From contig JAUVAY010000007.1 in assembly GCA_030591505.1 (NCBI GenBank), forward strand, positions 1-38,394: 38,394 nucleotides of DNA, given 5' to 3'. The first letter of the stretch is position 1. Each line of letters begins with the position of its first letter. Made by a program: the position numbers and the translations under genes. The notes under the pieces were generated by a model. That model searched no databases. It was not told where the DNA came from and saw nothing but the letters and a program-made list of their open reading frames with translations. This DNA comes from Flavobacteriales bacterium. GTDB taxonomy: Bacteria > Bacteroidota > Bacteroidia > Flavobacteriales_D > JAHECK01. Positions 21,160-30,499 of this stretch are shown piece by piece.

Positions 21160-21912
21160 ATGAGGAAGAGTATTGTAGCAGGAAATTGGAAAATGAATAT
21201 GAGTCATGTTGAAGCATTGAATTTGTATAAATCATTATCGGCACTGGAAGAATCATTTCCTTCTAATGTGGAGGTATTGGTTGCTCCACCATACGTTTAC
21301 TTAAATGAATTGAACAATATAGGAAAGGGTTCGAGAGTAAAAGTAATAGCTCAAAACTGTGCCAGTAATGAAAGTGGAGCGTATACAGGAGAAGTTTCAG
21401 CTTCAATGCTTCGTTCTATTGGTATTAACAGTGCGATCGTAGGGCATTCGGAACGGAGGCATGTTTTTGGAGAGAGCATTAGAGAGGTTACAGAGAAGGT
21501 TCTTATGCTTCTTAAACAAAATATGCAGGTTGTTTTTTGTGTAGGTGAACAATTGAGTGAACGAAAAGGAGGATCTCATTTTAATGTGATCAGTGATCAG
21601 TTACAATCTGTATTATCACTTGAACCTAGTTTATTTGAAAAAATTGTTGTGGCCTATGAACCCGTATGGGCTATAGGTACGGGAGAAACAGCTTCACCGG
21701 AACAAGCACAGGAAATGCATTCTTTTATTCGTTCAAAATTAAATGAAGTCTATGGTAAGCAATCCAATCAAACAAGGATTCTTTACGGTGGAAGTGTAAA
21801 ACCCAATAATGCCTCCGAAATATTTGGAAAACAAGATGTTGATGGTGGCCTTGTTGGAGGAGCATCTTTAGACGCTTCCGTATTTGCTGAGATTATTAAA
21901 GCAGCTGGGTAA
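21160..21912 (+). CDS. tpiA: Triose-phosphate isomerase
   Basis: RKSIVAGNWKMN, AIVGHSERR, VVAYEPVWAIGTG, ILYGGSVKPNNA, DGGLVGGASL. Confidence 0.98.
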   Translation: MRKSIVAGNWKMNMSHVEALNLYKSLSALEESFPSNVEVLVAPPYVYLNELNNIGKGSRVKVIAQNCASNESGAYTGEVSASMLRSIGINSAIVGHSERRHVFGESIREVTEKVLMLLKQNMQVVFCVGEQLSERKGGSHFNVISDQLQSVLSLEPSLFEKIVVAYEPVWAIGTGETASPEQAQEMHSFIRSKLNEVYGKQSNQTRILYGGSVKPNNASEIFGKQDVDGGLVGGASLDASVFAEIIKAAG

Positions 21913-21918
21913 TTTTTT

Positions 21919-21954
21919 GAATTACGCCCCGATAGCTATCGGGGACGAATTACG
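21919..21954. repeat. Short palindromic element flanked by 8-bp direct repeats
   Basis: GAATTACG - CCCCGATAGCTATCGGGG - AC - GAATTACG: 18-bp perfect palindrome (21927-21944), direct repeats at 21919-21926 and 21947-21954. Confidence 0.75.
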
Positions 21955-21963
21955 AATCAGGAT

Positions 21964-24282
21964 CTAGAAATAATAGTTGATTCCTAATGCTGGTAATATC
22001 GGCAATTGATTCACTACTTCTGCAGTAAACCTGTCTACATAAAACACGTTTGCCCTATCGTAAACGTTGGTTACACTCACATCGATCACTAATCTTGATT
22101 TTTTACTGAATTCAAATGTTTTCTTTACTCCTATATCTAAACGATGATAAGTAGGGAGTCGACCAGTATTCAGATCGCTTAATAAATATTGTAAAGCCTC
22201 ACTATTACTTGTGGTAATATTAGTATTGATTCCATCAGCTAACGTTTGTCCTTCATAAAACCCAGATGTTTGTGTGAACGGGAAACCTGATCCAAAATTC
22301 CAACGGGCATTTACTTCCCAGGTCTTATCTTTTCCAAATTTACGACTGGCAACAATATTTATGTTATGGCGACGGTCATATACGGGATTATAACTTTGTA
22401 AGCCATCCCATCTATCAGATTTTCCATAAGAATAAACTACCCAGATGAAATTTACACGATCCGTATATTTCATAATAAAATCAGCTCCAATAACAGTTCC
22501 TGTTTCAACAATATAGTCTGTTTTGAGGTAGTCAGGTACATCTGGTGTAGTTTCATTGAATACTTTAAATCTATTAGCATTTATTAACTGATCATAATAT
22601 TTATAATAGCCTTCAATATTGATATTTAAATGCTCATTTATATCGTATTCGAAACCAGCGATCAAGTGAGATGCTTGTTGAATAGATTTATCAATGGTCT
22701 TTATATCTCCGGATTCAGTCAGCATATCATCTGGAAGGCTCTCTGGCGAGGTGACATAACCATAAAAAAGATTTACTACATCACGATCAGAATTTGTTGC
22801 TACTAAATTTTGCGAGTAGAGTCCGGCAGAAGCTTTGATTCTGAAAAGAGGGGAGATGTTGTATTTTAAAGCTAAACGAGGTTCAGGTGAAAAATGATTA
22901 ATAGAAGAATAATAAATAAACCTAAACCCGGCATTTATAATAAGTTTTTCATTTGCCAATAAGAACTTATACAAAGCATACGCTGCAATGTCTGTTGTGT
23001 TACTGGTTTGACTTAGCTGTTGACCAAAAGAATTAAAAAATGAAAAATCAGTACCTAATCCACTAACATCAAATCCATATTTTAATTCATTCTTACCAAT
23101 GAAGTACTTCATATCTAGTCCAAGACTAAAGTTACTTATATCGCTTCTTCTAGGGTCATTGGATTCTTCTGTTAATTCAATTCCATAATTTGAAAAATTA
23201 AACCGTCCTTCAAGTAAAACTGCTGAAGTAGCAGGTACCAAAACGAAACTCATTCCAGCACCCCAATTATTCCAATTAAGTTCACTAAAATCGTTGAACT
23301 TGACCCTGTCATTAAAAGAGAATCCATTTAAATTCACTTTTGTACCATTACCTGAACCAAAGCTCACTTTACCAAAAAGGTCGTTGTATTCGAAGGGAAG
23401 TCCATCACCATCATTTATATAGGGATAAAAGATCGTTGAAGATTGATCTAAATAGGATGTTTTCGCAGAAAGTAAATAGGTTATTGCCCCATCGTCATTC
23501 GTTTTTTGTTTTTTTAACGGACCTTCTACCGATACTTTAGCGCCAAAAGTGCTTAAGCTAACAGAACCACTATGTTCTTTTTTATTTCCATCACGTGTAG
23601 TTATGTCCAGAACAGAAGAAATACGGCCTCCATATTGTGCTCCAAAACCACCCGTATATATATCGGCATTTTTCATTACATCTGTATCGAAAACAGAGAA
23701 TAAACCAATTGAGTGGAAGGGCTGCATAATGGTCATTCCATCAAGAGTTACACGATTCTGAACTGGTGAACCCCCACGAATAAATAACTGTCCACCTTGG
23801 TCTCCAGTAAATACAACACCTGGAATGACTTGCATATATTGAGCAATATCAGGTGTTCCACCAACCGAAGGTAATAATTGTATTTCCTTGCTTGAAACAC
23901 TGGTAACCGACATTTTAACTCTTGTTTGTCTTTCTTTTGTTTCTGCTGAGATCGTCACTTCGTCCATCTCAATGGCGCCCGATTTCAAGGTGATCTTAAT
24001 ATTAAGTATATCTCCACTTCTTAATACGATATCCTCTCTGTACTCCTCGTAACCGATTGAACTTACAATAAGCGTATAACTCCCGGTTTTAACTTTGGAG
24101 ATGGTATAATACCCATTTACATCCGTTGAAGAACCGTATGTTGTACCGTCAAGGTAAACATTAGTAAAAATAACTGGCTCACCTGATTCTTCATCGAAAA
24201 CAAAACCTCTTACCGTTCCGGTTTGAGCAATAGTAACGATGGAAACGAATAGAAATAATAGTGTGGCGTATAATTTATTCAT
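21964..24282 (-). CDS. TonB-dependent receptor with N-terminal carboxypeptidase-like domain
   Basis: Signal peptide, GTVRGFVFDEESGEPVIFTNVYLDGT, plug motif GQLFIRGGSPVQNRVTLDGM, C-terminal barrel ending in YF. Confidence 0.93.
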   Translation of the reverse strand: MNKLYATLLFLFVSIVTIAQTGTVRGFVFDEESGEPVIFTNVYLDGTTYGSSTDVNGYYTISKVKTGSYTLIVSSIGYEEYREDIVLRSGDILNIKITLKSGAIEMDEVTISAETKERQTRVKMSVTSVSSKEIQLLPSVGGTPDIAQYMQVIPGVVFTGDQGGQLFIRGGSPVQNRVTLDGMTIMQPFHSIGLFSVFDTDVMKNADIYTGGFGAQYGGRISSVLDITTRDGNKKEHSGSVSLSTFGAKVSVEGPLKKQKTNDDGAITYLLSAKTSYLDQSSTIFYPYINDGDGLPFEYNDLFGKVSFGSGNGTKVNLNGFSFNDRVKFNDFSELNWNNWGAGMSFVLVPATSAVLLEGRFNFSNYGIELTEESNDPRRSDISNFSLGLDMKYFIGKNELKYGFDVSGLGTDFSFFNSFGQQLSQTSNTTDIAAYALYKFLLANEKLIINAGFRFIYYSSINHFSPEPRLALKYNISPLFRIKASAGLYSQNLVATNSDRDVVNLFYGYVTSPESLPDDMLTESGDIKTIDKSIQQASHLIAGFEYDINEHLNINIEGYYKYYDQLINANRFKVFNETTPDVPDYLKTDYIVETGTVIGADFIMKYTDRVNFIWVVYSYGKSDRWDGLQSYNPVYDRRHNINIVASRKFGKDKTWEVNARWNFGSGFPFTQTSGFYEGQTLADGINTNITTSNSEALQYLLSDLNTGRLPTYHRLDIGVKKTFEFSKKSRLVIDVSVTNVYDRANVFYVDRFTAEVVNQLPILPALGINYYF

Positions 24283-24391
24283 GAAAAATTTTAATAGGGT
24301 AACAAAAATAACAATTTGTAGAGCTATTTGGAATGTGATTTACATACGGTAAAAAATAGCCCATTAAGTGTATGTAGACAATTATATATGG

Positions 24392-25393
24392 TTAATTCAT
24401 TATTTTATTTATTAATTCTTTCATCCATTCATTGTGGTCATTTGCCCCAACATTATATCCTTTCGATTTCATGTCGTATTCTCTAATCATATTGATGACA
24501 TTTACCACTTTCATCGCTGAATAATTCCTAGCAGCAACTTTATATTCCTTTACAAAAAATGGATTAACACCTAATACCCTTGCAAGATTAGCATCCGTTT
24601 TATCTTTCGTATAATAAAAAAGCATTAAGCGATTAAAATAATTGAAAAGATTAATGGATAGAAGGGGAAAAGGATGACTCTTTAAATTTTCACCGTAATA
24701 AAGTATTATCTGATTGGCTTTTTTAAAATTCTTTGTTCCAATTGCTTTTTGAAGTTCAAAAATGCTAAAATCCTTACTTATACCAATTTTACTCTCTATA
24801 TCAACGGCGCTTATAGTATCTCCTTTTTGCATACCAATAAAGAGTTTTCCTAGCTCATTAACCAGTTTCGAGATCTCATTCCCTAAATGGTCGGTCAGGA
24901 TTTGTGCACTTAACACATCTATTTTATAGCCCTGATGCTTACAATAATCAATGATCCATGGAGGAAGCTTATAGTCAGGAATTTTAACACTGTTAAAAAG
25001 AACAGCATTTGGATTTTTCTTAGGACTGTAAGCATTCTTTCTACCATCAAAGTTTTTGCCCTTCATAACAATAACAAAGGTGGTAGTGGCAACAGGGTTA
25101 ATTAAGTATGCTTCGTATTCTCCGAGGTTTTTAAGCTTTTGGGCTTCTTTGATGATGACGATCCTACGATCAGACATCATTGGATATTGTTTAGCTATTG
25201 AAAGAATGGATGCCGGATCACTTTCCATTCCATAAAAAATATCCATGTTAAAGGACCTTTCTCCTTCATTCAGGATGTCGTTTTCAATTGACTGAACAAT
25301 CTCGTCAATAAAAAACGACTCCATTCCCCCAATAAGATAGACTGGTGCAATTTCCCCTTTCTTAATTTCACTAATGATCTTTTTATGGGGCAT
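24392..25393 (-). CDS. holA: DNA polymerase III subunit delta
   Basis: 333 aa; PVYLIGGMESFFIDEIVQSIE, LSIAKQYPMMSDRRIVIIKEAQKL, LGNEISKLVNELGKL. Confidence 0.93.
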   Translation of the reverse strand: MPHKKIISEIKKGEIAPVYLIGGMESFFIDEIVQSIENDILNEGERSFNMDIFYGMESDPASILSIAKQYPMMSDRRIVIIKEAQKLKNLGEYEAYLINPVATTTFVIVMKGKNFDGRKNAYSPKKNPNAVLFNSVKIPDYKLPPWIIDYCKHQGYKIDVLSAQILTDHLGNEISKLVNELGKLFIGMQKGDTISAVDIESKIGISKDFSIFELQKAIGTKNFKKANQIILYYGENLKSHPFPLLSINLFNYFNRLMLFYYTKDKTDANLARVLGVNPFFVKEYKVAARNYSAMKVVNVINMIREYDMKSKGYNVGANDHNEWMKELINKIMN

Positions 25394-25395
25394 CT

Positions 25396-26169
25396 TTATT
25401 CAAATCTTAGGTGACGCACAGACTTTCCATCTTCCTTAATTTCTTTAAGTGCATCAATTCCAATTTTTATATGATCTTTCACGAAACTTTTCGTTACTAA
25501 ACTATCACTTTTAGTTGTTTTAACACCTGAAGGAATCATTGGTTGATCCGTGACCAGTAAAAGTGCTCCTACAGGTATTTGATTTGCAAAACCAACAGAA
25601 AAAAGCGTGGCTGTTTCCATATCAATAGCCATAGCTCTGATCTTTTTTAAGTACTTTTTGAATTTATCATCATGCTCCCAAACTCTTCGGTTTGTTGTGT
25701 AAACAGTTCCTGTCCAATAATCTTTTTGATGGTCTCGAATAGTTGAAGAGATCGCACGCTGTAGGTTAAATGCGGGCAATGCAGGGACTTCTTCAGGGAA
25801 ATAATCTTTACTAGTTCCTTCTCCTCTAATTCCGGCAATAGGTAGTATAAAGTCACCAATTTTATTCTTCTTTTTTAATCCCCCACACTTTCCAAGAAAT
25901 AAAACAGCTTTTGGGCGAATAGCACTTAAAAGATCCATGATGGTTGCTGCATTTGCACTTCCCATTCCGAAATTTATCATGCTTATACCATCCATAGTAG
26001 CACTGGGCATTGCTTTGTCAGAGCCAACAACTTTAACATTATGAAGTTCTGCAAAAGACTCAACATAATTATCAAAATTTGTCAAAAGAATATACTTTCC
26101 AAATTCTTCAAGCTCCACACCTGTATACCTAGGTAACCAATTTTCTACTATTTCCTTCTTTGTTTTCAT
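25396..26169 (-). CDS. amn: AMP nucleosidase
   Basis: INFGMGSANAATIMDLLSAIRPKAVLFLGKCGGLKKKNKIGDFILPIAGIRGEGTSKDYFP; AIDMETATLFSVGFANQIPVGALLLVTD. Confidence 0.92.
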   Translation of the reverse strand: MKTKKEIVENWLPRYTGVELEEFGKYILLTNFDNYVESFAELHNVKVVGSDKAMPSATMDGISMINFGMGSANAATIMDLLSAIRPKAVLFLGKCGGLKKKNKIGDFILPIAGIRGEGTSKDYFPEEVPALPAFNLQRAISSTIRDHQKDYWTGTVYTTNRRVWEHDDKFKKYLKKIRAMAIDMETATLFSVGFANQIPVGALLLVTDQPMIPSGVKTTKSDSLVTKSFVKDHIKIGIDALKEIKEDGKSVRHLRFE

Positions 26170-26212
26170 ACTTCACTTTTATAGACCTTAAAATTAATTT
26201 AAATTCGTTGAT

Positions 26213-26665
26213 GTGAGTTCGAACTTGATTAAATTAAATTTACCTGAATTACCTGTACGTGTTAAGGTTGAAGATGATGTTGAAAAAATATTTGACCCAA
26301 TACGTAAAAAGTGGCTGCTCTTAAGTCCGGAAGAATGGGTGCGACAGTATTTTCTTCTCTTTATGCATCATGTTTATAAGTATCCATTAAGCTTAGCAGA
26401 AACGGAAAAGAAATTTGATCTTTTTAATACGATCAAACGTGCTGATATTGTTTTTTATAATCGAGAACTAAATCCACAAGTAATTGTTGAATGCAAGGCA
26501 CCATCAGTAAAATTAAATAAAGAGGTCTTTGATCAGCTTATTAATTATCATATGGCATTGAAAGCTGAATATTTGATCATCACAAATGGTATGGAGCATT
26601 ATATATTCCAATTTATTAAAGGAAAAGTGAAGTTTCTTAAGGAGATACCTAGCTATTTAGGTTAA
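26213..26665 (+). CDS. Stand-alone type I restriction HsdR N-terminal (HSDR_N-like) domain protein
   Basis: 150 aa, GTG start; EEWVRQYFLLFMHHVYKYPLSL...KRADIVFYNRELNPQVIVECKAPSVKLNKEVFDQLINYHMALKAEYLIITNG: PD-(D/E)xK-like D...ExK. Confidence 0.85.
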   Translation: MSSNLIKLNLPELPVRVKVEDDVEKIFDPIRKKWLLLSPEEWVRQYFLLFMHHVYKYPLSLAETEKKFDLFNTIKRADIVFYNRELNPQVIVECKAPSVKLNKEVFDQLINYHMALKAEYLIITNGMEHYIFQFIKGKVKFLKEIPSYLG

Positions 26666-26684
26666 ATAAATAACAACTTAAATG

Positions 26685-26710
26685 CATAATACTCTCGTTA
26701 GAGTATTATG
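26685..26710. terminator. Perfect 11-bp hairpin CATAATACTCT-CGTT-AGAGTATTATG; no T-tract
   Basis: Arms 26685-26695 and 26700-26710, 20 bp after the HSDR_N stop. Confidence 0.5.
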
Positions 26711-26742
26711 TTAAAGTCTGGTGTTTGTTAGACGAATATTTT

Positions 26743-26750
26743 TAATTTTG
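26743..26750 (+). promoter_or_regulatory. Candidate -7 element TAATTTTG upstream of DUF5606
   Basis: Matches TAnnTTTG; TTTG at 26724-26727 could be a -33 box, though the 15-nt spacing is short. Confidence 0.4.
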
Positions 26751-26767
26751 CCTGCAAATTTAGATCT

Positions 26768-27238
26768 ATGAATTTAGAAGGAATCATTTCAATCTCTGGT
26801 AAACCTGGCCTTTATAAGGTCGTATCAAAAAGAAAAAATGGATTGATAGTTGAGTCTATCCCTGAACAAAAAAAACTTAATGTTTTTGCGTTGGATAAGG
26901 TAAGCGCGTTGGATGATATTAGTATTTATACTTATGAAGAGGATATTCCACTTAAAGAAGTTTATTCAAAGTTGTTTGAATTAGAGGAAGGAAAGAAAAG
27001 TATAGATCATAAAGAAAGCGGTGACAATTTGCGCAAAAAAATGATACAGATCTTACCGGATTTTGATCAAGACAGAGTTTATTCATCAGATCTAAAGAAA
27101 TTATTCCAATGGTATAATCTGCTTATTTCAGCTAATTTATTAGTGGCTGATGTGGAGGAAGAGAAGGAAGTGGAGGAAGTGAAAGAAGTGAAGGAAGTGA
27201 AAGAAGTGAAAGAAGTGAAGGGAGTGAAGAAAAAATAG
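26768..27238 (+). CDS. DUF5606 domain-containing protein
   Basis: MNLEGIISISGKPGLYKVVSKRKNGLIVESIPEQKKLNVFALDKVSALDDISIYTYEEDIPLKEV; low-complexity tail. Confidence 0.9.
   Translation: MNLEGIISISGKPGLYKVVSKRKNGLIVESIPEQKKLNVFALDKVSALDDISIYTYEEDIPLKEVYSKLFELEEGKKSIDHKESGDNLRKKMIQILPDFDQDRVYSSDLKKLFQWYNLLISANLLVADVEEEKEVEEVKEVKEVKEVKEVKGVKKK
27164..27226 (+). repeat. In-frame 9-bp tandem repeat (7 units, [K/E]-[E/G]-V)
   Basis: aaggaagtg gaggaagtg aaagaagtg aaggaagtg aaagaagtg aaagaagtg aagggagtg. Confidence 0.9.
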
Positions 27239-27273
27239 AATTAAATATAAAAGAAAGAACCAATATATATATC

Positions 27274-27663
27274 ATGAAAAAAACAGTCATATTCCTATTG
27301 CTTACCGTTTTATCGTTTAGTGCGTATTCGCAGACTAAGAATAAATCAGTTGCTTATCCACCCAATACTTCAAAAAACATTAAAGGCTCCTCTTTATTTA
27401 TTCAAATTATAGGACTTGAACAGATAGATGGGAATAGTATAAAATTCATTGTTAAAATTGGAGATGAAAATAAGTTCTATATTCAGAACGATCGTGAATT
27501 CGAGGTATTTGATCAAATTCAATCAGAAGTATCTTCATATCAAACACTTCCAGATGTACTTAATTATTTAAAAAGTAAAGGTTTTGAACTTGAGTATTAT
27601 ACGAGTATTGCACTTGATGGTATGTTACGTCATGATATGATCTTTTCATTTGCGACCAATTGA
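27274..27663 (+). CDS. Hypothetical secreted protein (129 aa)
   Basis: Signal peptide MKKTVIFLLLTVLSFSAYSQT; no family recognised. Confidence 0.7.
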   Translation: MKKTVIFLLLTVLSFSAYSQTKNKSVAYPPNTSKNIKGSSLFIQIIGLEQIDGNSIKFIVKIGDENKFYIQNDREFEVFDQIQSEVSSYQTLPDVLNYLKSKGFELEYYTSIALDGMLRHDMIFSFATN

Positions 27664-27692
27664 TAAAAAGAGAAAAGTATTTAAATCGAGAG

Positions 27693-27718
27693 AACCCGTT
27701 TGAAACGGGTTTTTTTTA
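27693..27718 (+). terminator. Rho-independent terminator
   Basis: AACCCGTT-TGA-AACGGGTT followed by a T-run, 30 bp after the stop codon at 27663. Confidence 0.9.
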
Positions 27719-27724
27719 TGTGTT

Positions 27725-28111
27725 TTAGTTTAGCTTTTGCAGACTAATCATTAGAAATTCAGGAATATATACTTTAAATGTATAACCATTCTCAAGGTTC
27801 TTAAATAAATAATAGCCTTTCATCTTGCCTACATGAGTAGTGAAATCACAGGCTGATTCGTACTTAAAATGCTGGTAGCTTTTTATAAGAGGTTGTTTGC
27901 CTATCACACCTTCCCCATCAACCTGTCTTACATTTCCCAATCCATCTGTAATATGCCAATGTCGATTTAGCAAACGCACAGGAAATTCGTTGGTGTTAGT
28001 AATCTCTACAGAATAGGAAAAGAGGAATTCTCCGTTGTTCTCATTTGAGAAAACGGGTTCGTATCGAGATGATACCTTTATCTCTATTCCACTTGTTACA
28101 GCACTCTTCAT
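27725..28111 (-). CDS. apaG: Co2+/Mg2+ efflux protein ApaG family
   Basis: GIEIKVSSRYEPVFSNENNGEFLFSYSVEITNTNEFPVRLLNRHWHITDGLGNVRQVDGEGVIGKQPLI. Confidence 0.95.
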   Translation of the reverse strand: MKSAVTSGIEIKVSSRYEPVFSNENNGEFLFSYSVEITNTNEFPVRLLNRHWHITDGLGNVRQVDGEGVIGKQPLIKSYQHFKYESACDFTTHVGKMKGYYLFKNLENGYTFKVYIPEFLMISLQKLN

Positions 28112-28201
28112 TACTAATTATTAAGATAAAAGTAAAAAAATATCTCAAACAAACATTTTATATAATGAATGCAGACATAATATTTTAGATCTGTTATTTA
28201 T

Positions 28202-29470
28202 TTAAAGATGTGAAACAGCAAATTGTAGACCTACTATTCTGTCGTACATTTTATCAGGATCTTTATAATAAACAATAACAGTATAGTCATTATTCGTTTG
28301 AAAATGGGTACCCTCGATGAATGCCATTTGGCCAGAAGCCTCATCATCAGGCAAAAAGAAATAAGCGTAGTTATAGTACCCCTGCTTTATGAAAATGCGT
28401 TTTTTGTAAGCATTTCGTTCGAAATCATATTCAAGTTCATACTTATTGCTGTATTCATAATTGCTAAATTGCCCACCTATGTATAAGCCTGCATTGTGTA
28501 CGGGAAAATCGAAAGGAAGAGTAAAATAGACCCATACATAATCTGCCTCGGTATCAAAATTTAATGCATAATCGATTTTGATTAAATAATTACCATTAAG
28601 GTCTTCCCAAGTAGAGTAGCGCTTAAATGTTTTTTTTTCGTCAGGGTGAAGAAATACCCTCACCCTTGATGAATCTTCATTGATGATTGCGATTCTCTCA
28701 GATTGGTAGCGAAGGTCCTTAATATCAAAATTTCGGTATTCATTTCCACCGTCAAAACTCGACTTCTCTTCAAAGTCGTAGATTAACTCACTTCCCTTTA
28801 TAAACTTTGGTTGTAAACCAGTAATAGCATTGTCCCAGCGATTATTCTGCATTACTACTACCTTAATTTCATCATAGGGATTGAAAATTTGTAACCGACC
28901 AACATTAACATTAAAGTCAACTTCTTGTCGGTAATCTCTGTCAGCAACAACACTCGATGATTTAACTTTTATTTTAACACTTGCTTCATTTTCATAAACC
29001 ATAAAACGCTGTGTTATAATAAGTTTGTCGTGATCCATTCCTTCGAAAACTTTAAGGATGTAATTTCCTGATGTTAGTAGTTCTACATCTCTATTTGGTA
29101 ATTCAAGCGAATAATGCGTGTAATCTTGAAGCGTATTAACAGAATATAAATAGTCGTACAACTCATTTTCATTAAAACCATTCATATAATCATTTAAGCG
29201 CAGATCGGAAACCTCCCAATTAGCATTGCAATGGATAATGCTATAATAATAGATCGACTGTTCATCGTTGAGATCATCAAATGCAAAATGTACTTTGTCT
29301 GAAGAGTTTAATTGAATAATTGCAGGATTCAATGGAAACCCGACTTTATAACACTGTACCGTCTCGATGCCTTTTTTGAAAACTTTATTCTCTAATTGTG
29401 AATAGGATGTAATAGAAATTGAGGAAGAAAATAAAAAGAGTAATAAGAACTTGAAGTAGTAATGTTTCAT
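28202..29470 (-). CDS. Type IX secretion system plug protein (DUF5103)
   Basis: Signal peptide after the likely start at 29470 (MKHYYFKFLLLFLFSSSISITSYSQ); IIHCNANWEVSDLRLNDYMNGFNENELYDYLYSVNTLQDYTHYSLELPN typical of DUF5103. The ORF track extends to 29539. Confidence 0.88.
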   Translation of the reverse strand: MKHYYFKFLLLFLFSSSISITSYSQLENKVFKKGIETVQCYKVGFPLNPAIIQLNSSDKVHFAFDDLNDEQSIYYYSIIHCNANWEVSDLRLNDYMNGFNENELYDYLYSVNTLQDYTHYSLELPNRDVELLTSGNYILKVFEGMDHDKLIITQRFMVYENEASVKIKVKSSSVVADRDYRQEVDFNVNVGRLQIFNPYDEIKVVVMQNNRWDNAITGLQPKFIKGSELIYDFEEKSSFDGGNEYRNFDIKDLRYQSERIAIINEDSSRVRVFLHPDEKKTFKRYSTWEDLNGNYLIKIDYALNFDTEADYVWVYFTLPFDFPVHNAGLYIGGQFSNYEYSNKYELEYDFERNAYKKRIFIKQGYYNYAYFFLPDDEASGQMAFIEGTHFQTNNDYTVIVYYKDPDKMYDRIVGLQFAVSHL

Positions 29471-29583
29471 AATTTGTTTAATAGCACAAAATAAGTCGAA
29501 ATTTATGCAACATTTATACCTAAATTTATTTTTGGTCATTTAATGTTTGTCTTTGTAATATTATACATCCAAAATACCCAATT

Positions 29584-30495
29584 TTGACAAAACGATTCAC
29601 GCTACTTTTATTTCTATTTTTCATTTTGATTCCGGGTAAAGAAGCGGCTTGTCAAAAAGATAGCACTAAAGTAATTAAGCAAAGTAGCAAAAGAGTAATT
29701 GTTTTTTCTAGTCAAGGTCTCTTGGCTATTGGTTCACTCGCTTATCTACAAAACACCTGGTATTCCAATTTTAATACGGGGAAATTTCGCACTATTGATG
29801 ATAGTGGCCAGTGGTTGCAAATGGATAAAATAGGGCATATGGCAACGGTGAATATGGTGAGTAATGTTAATTATCATGCCTATAGCTGGGCAGGATACTC
29901 AAATAAACAAGCGACGTGGATGGGCTTTGGTCTAACGTGGAGTTACCTAACAGCCATAGAAATAATGGATGGCTACTCTGAAGGATGGGGTTTTTCCTGG
30001 AGTGATATAGCTGCAAATACCATTGGCGGAGCATTGTTTGTAGCACAACAGTTAACATGGGAAGAACAAAGAATTCTAATGAAATTCTCTTATCACGCTA
30101 CAGAATATGCCGCCATGCGACCGGAGGTTCTTGGTTCAACTTCTGCTCAACGGATTCTAAAAGATTATAATGGACAAACCTATTGGCTTTCTGTCAACCC
30201 GCAATCATTTTTCAAAGAGAGAAAAGTATTTCCAAAATGGCTAAACTTAGCCTTGGGTTACTCTGCTGATGGGTTATTGGGAGGGAAATCGAATGTTGGT
30301 GATGACTATGATTTCAGTGATATTCCACGAATTCGACAATTTTATTTTTCTCCCGATATCGATTTTTCTAGGATAACAACTAAAAGTAAATTCCTCAAAG
30401 GACTATTTGTTGTTCTAAATATGATAAAAGTTCCGGCACCAACACTTGAAGTTGATCAAAATGGAGATGTGAAATTTTACTTTTTTTACTTTTGA
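29584..30495 (+). CDS. DUF2279 domain-containing protein
   Basis: TTG start, signal peptide; WLQMDKIGHMATVNMVSNVNYHAYSWAGYSNKQATWMGFGLTWSYLTAIEIMDGYSEGWGFSWSDIAANTIGGALFV. Confidence 0.85.
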   Translation: MTKRFTLLLFLFFILIPGKEAACQKDSTKVIKQSSKRVIVFSSQGLLAIGSLAYLQNTWYSNFNTGKFRTIDDSGQWLQMDKIGHMATVNMVSNVNYHAYSWAGYSNKQATWMGFGLTWSYLTAIEIMDGYSEGWGFSWSDIAANTIGGALFVAQQLTWEEQRILMKFSYHATEYAAMRPEVLGSTSAQRILKDYNGQTYWLSVNPQSFFKERKVFPKWLNLALGYSADGLLGGKSNVGDDYDFSDIPRIRQFYFSPDIDFSRITTKSKFLKGLFVVLNMIKVPAPTLEVDQNGDVKFYFFYF

Positions 30496-30499
30496 AGAA

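Noticed and set aside
23340-23761. Plus-strand ORFs inside the TonB receptor gene
   Set aside because: Antisense shadow ORFs of a well-supported CDS with no domain signal.
25647-25859. Minus-strand ORF nested in amn in another frame
   Set aside because: Out-of-frame shadow ORF inside a clearly assigned gene.
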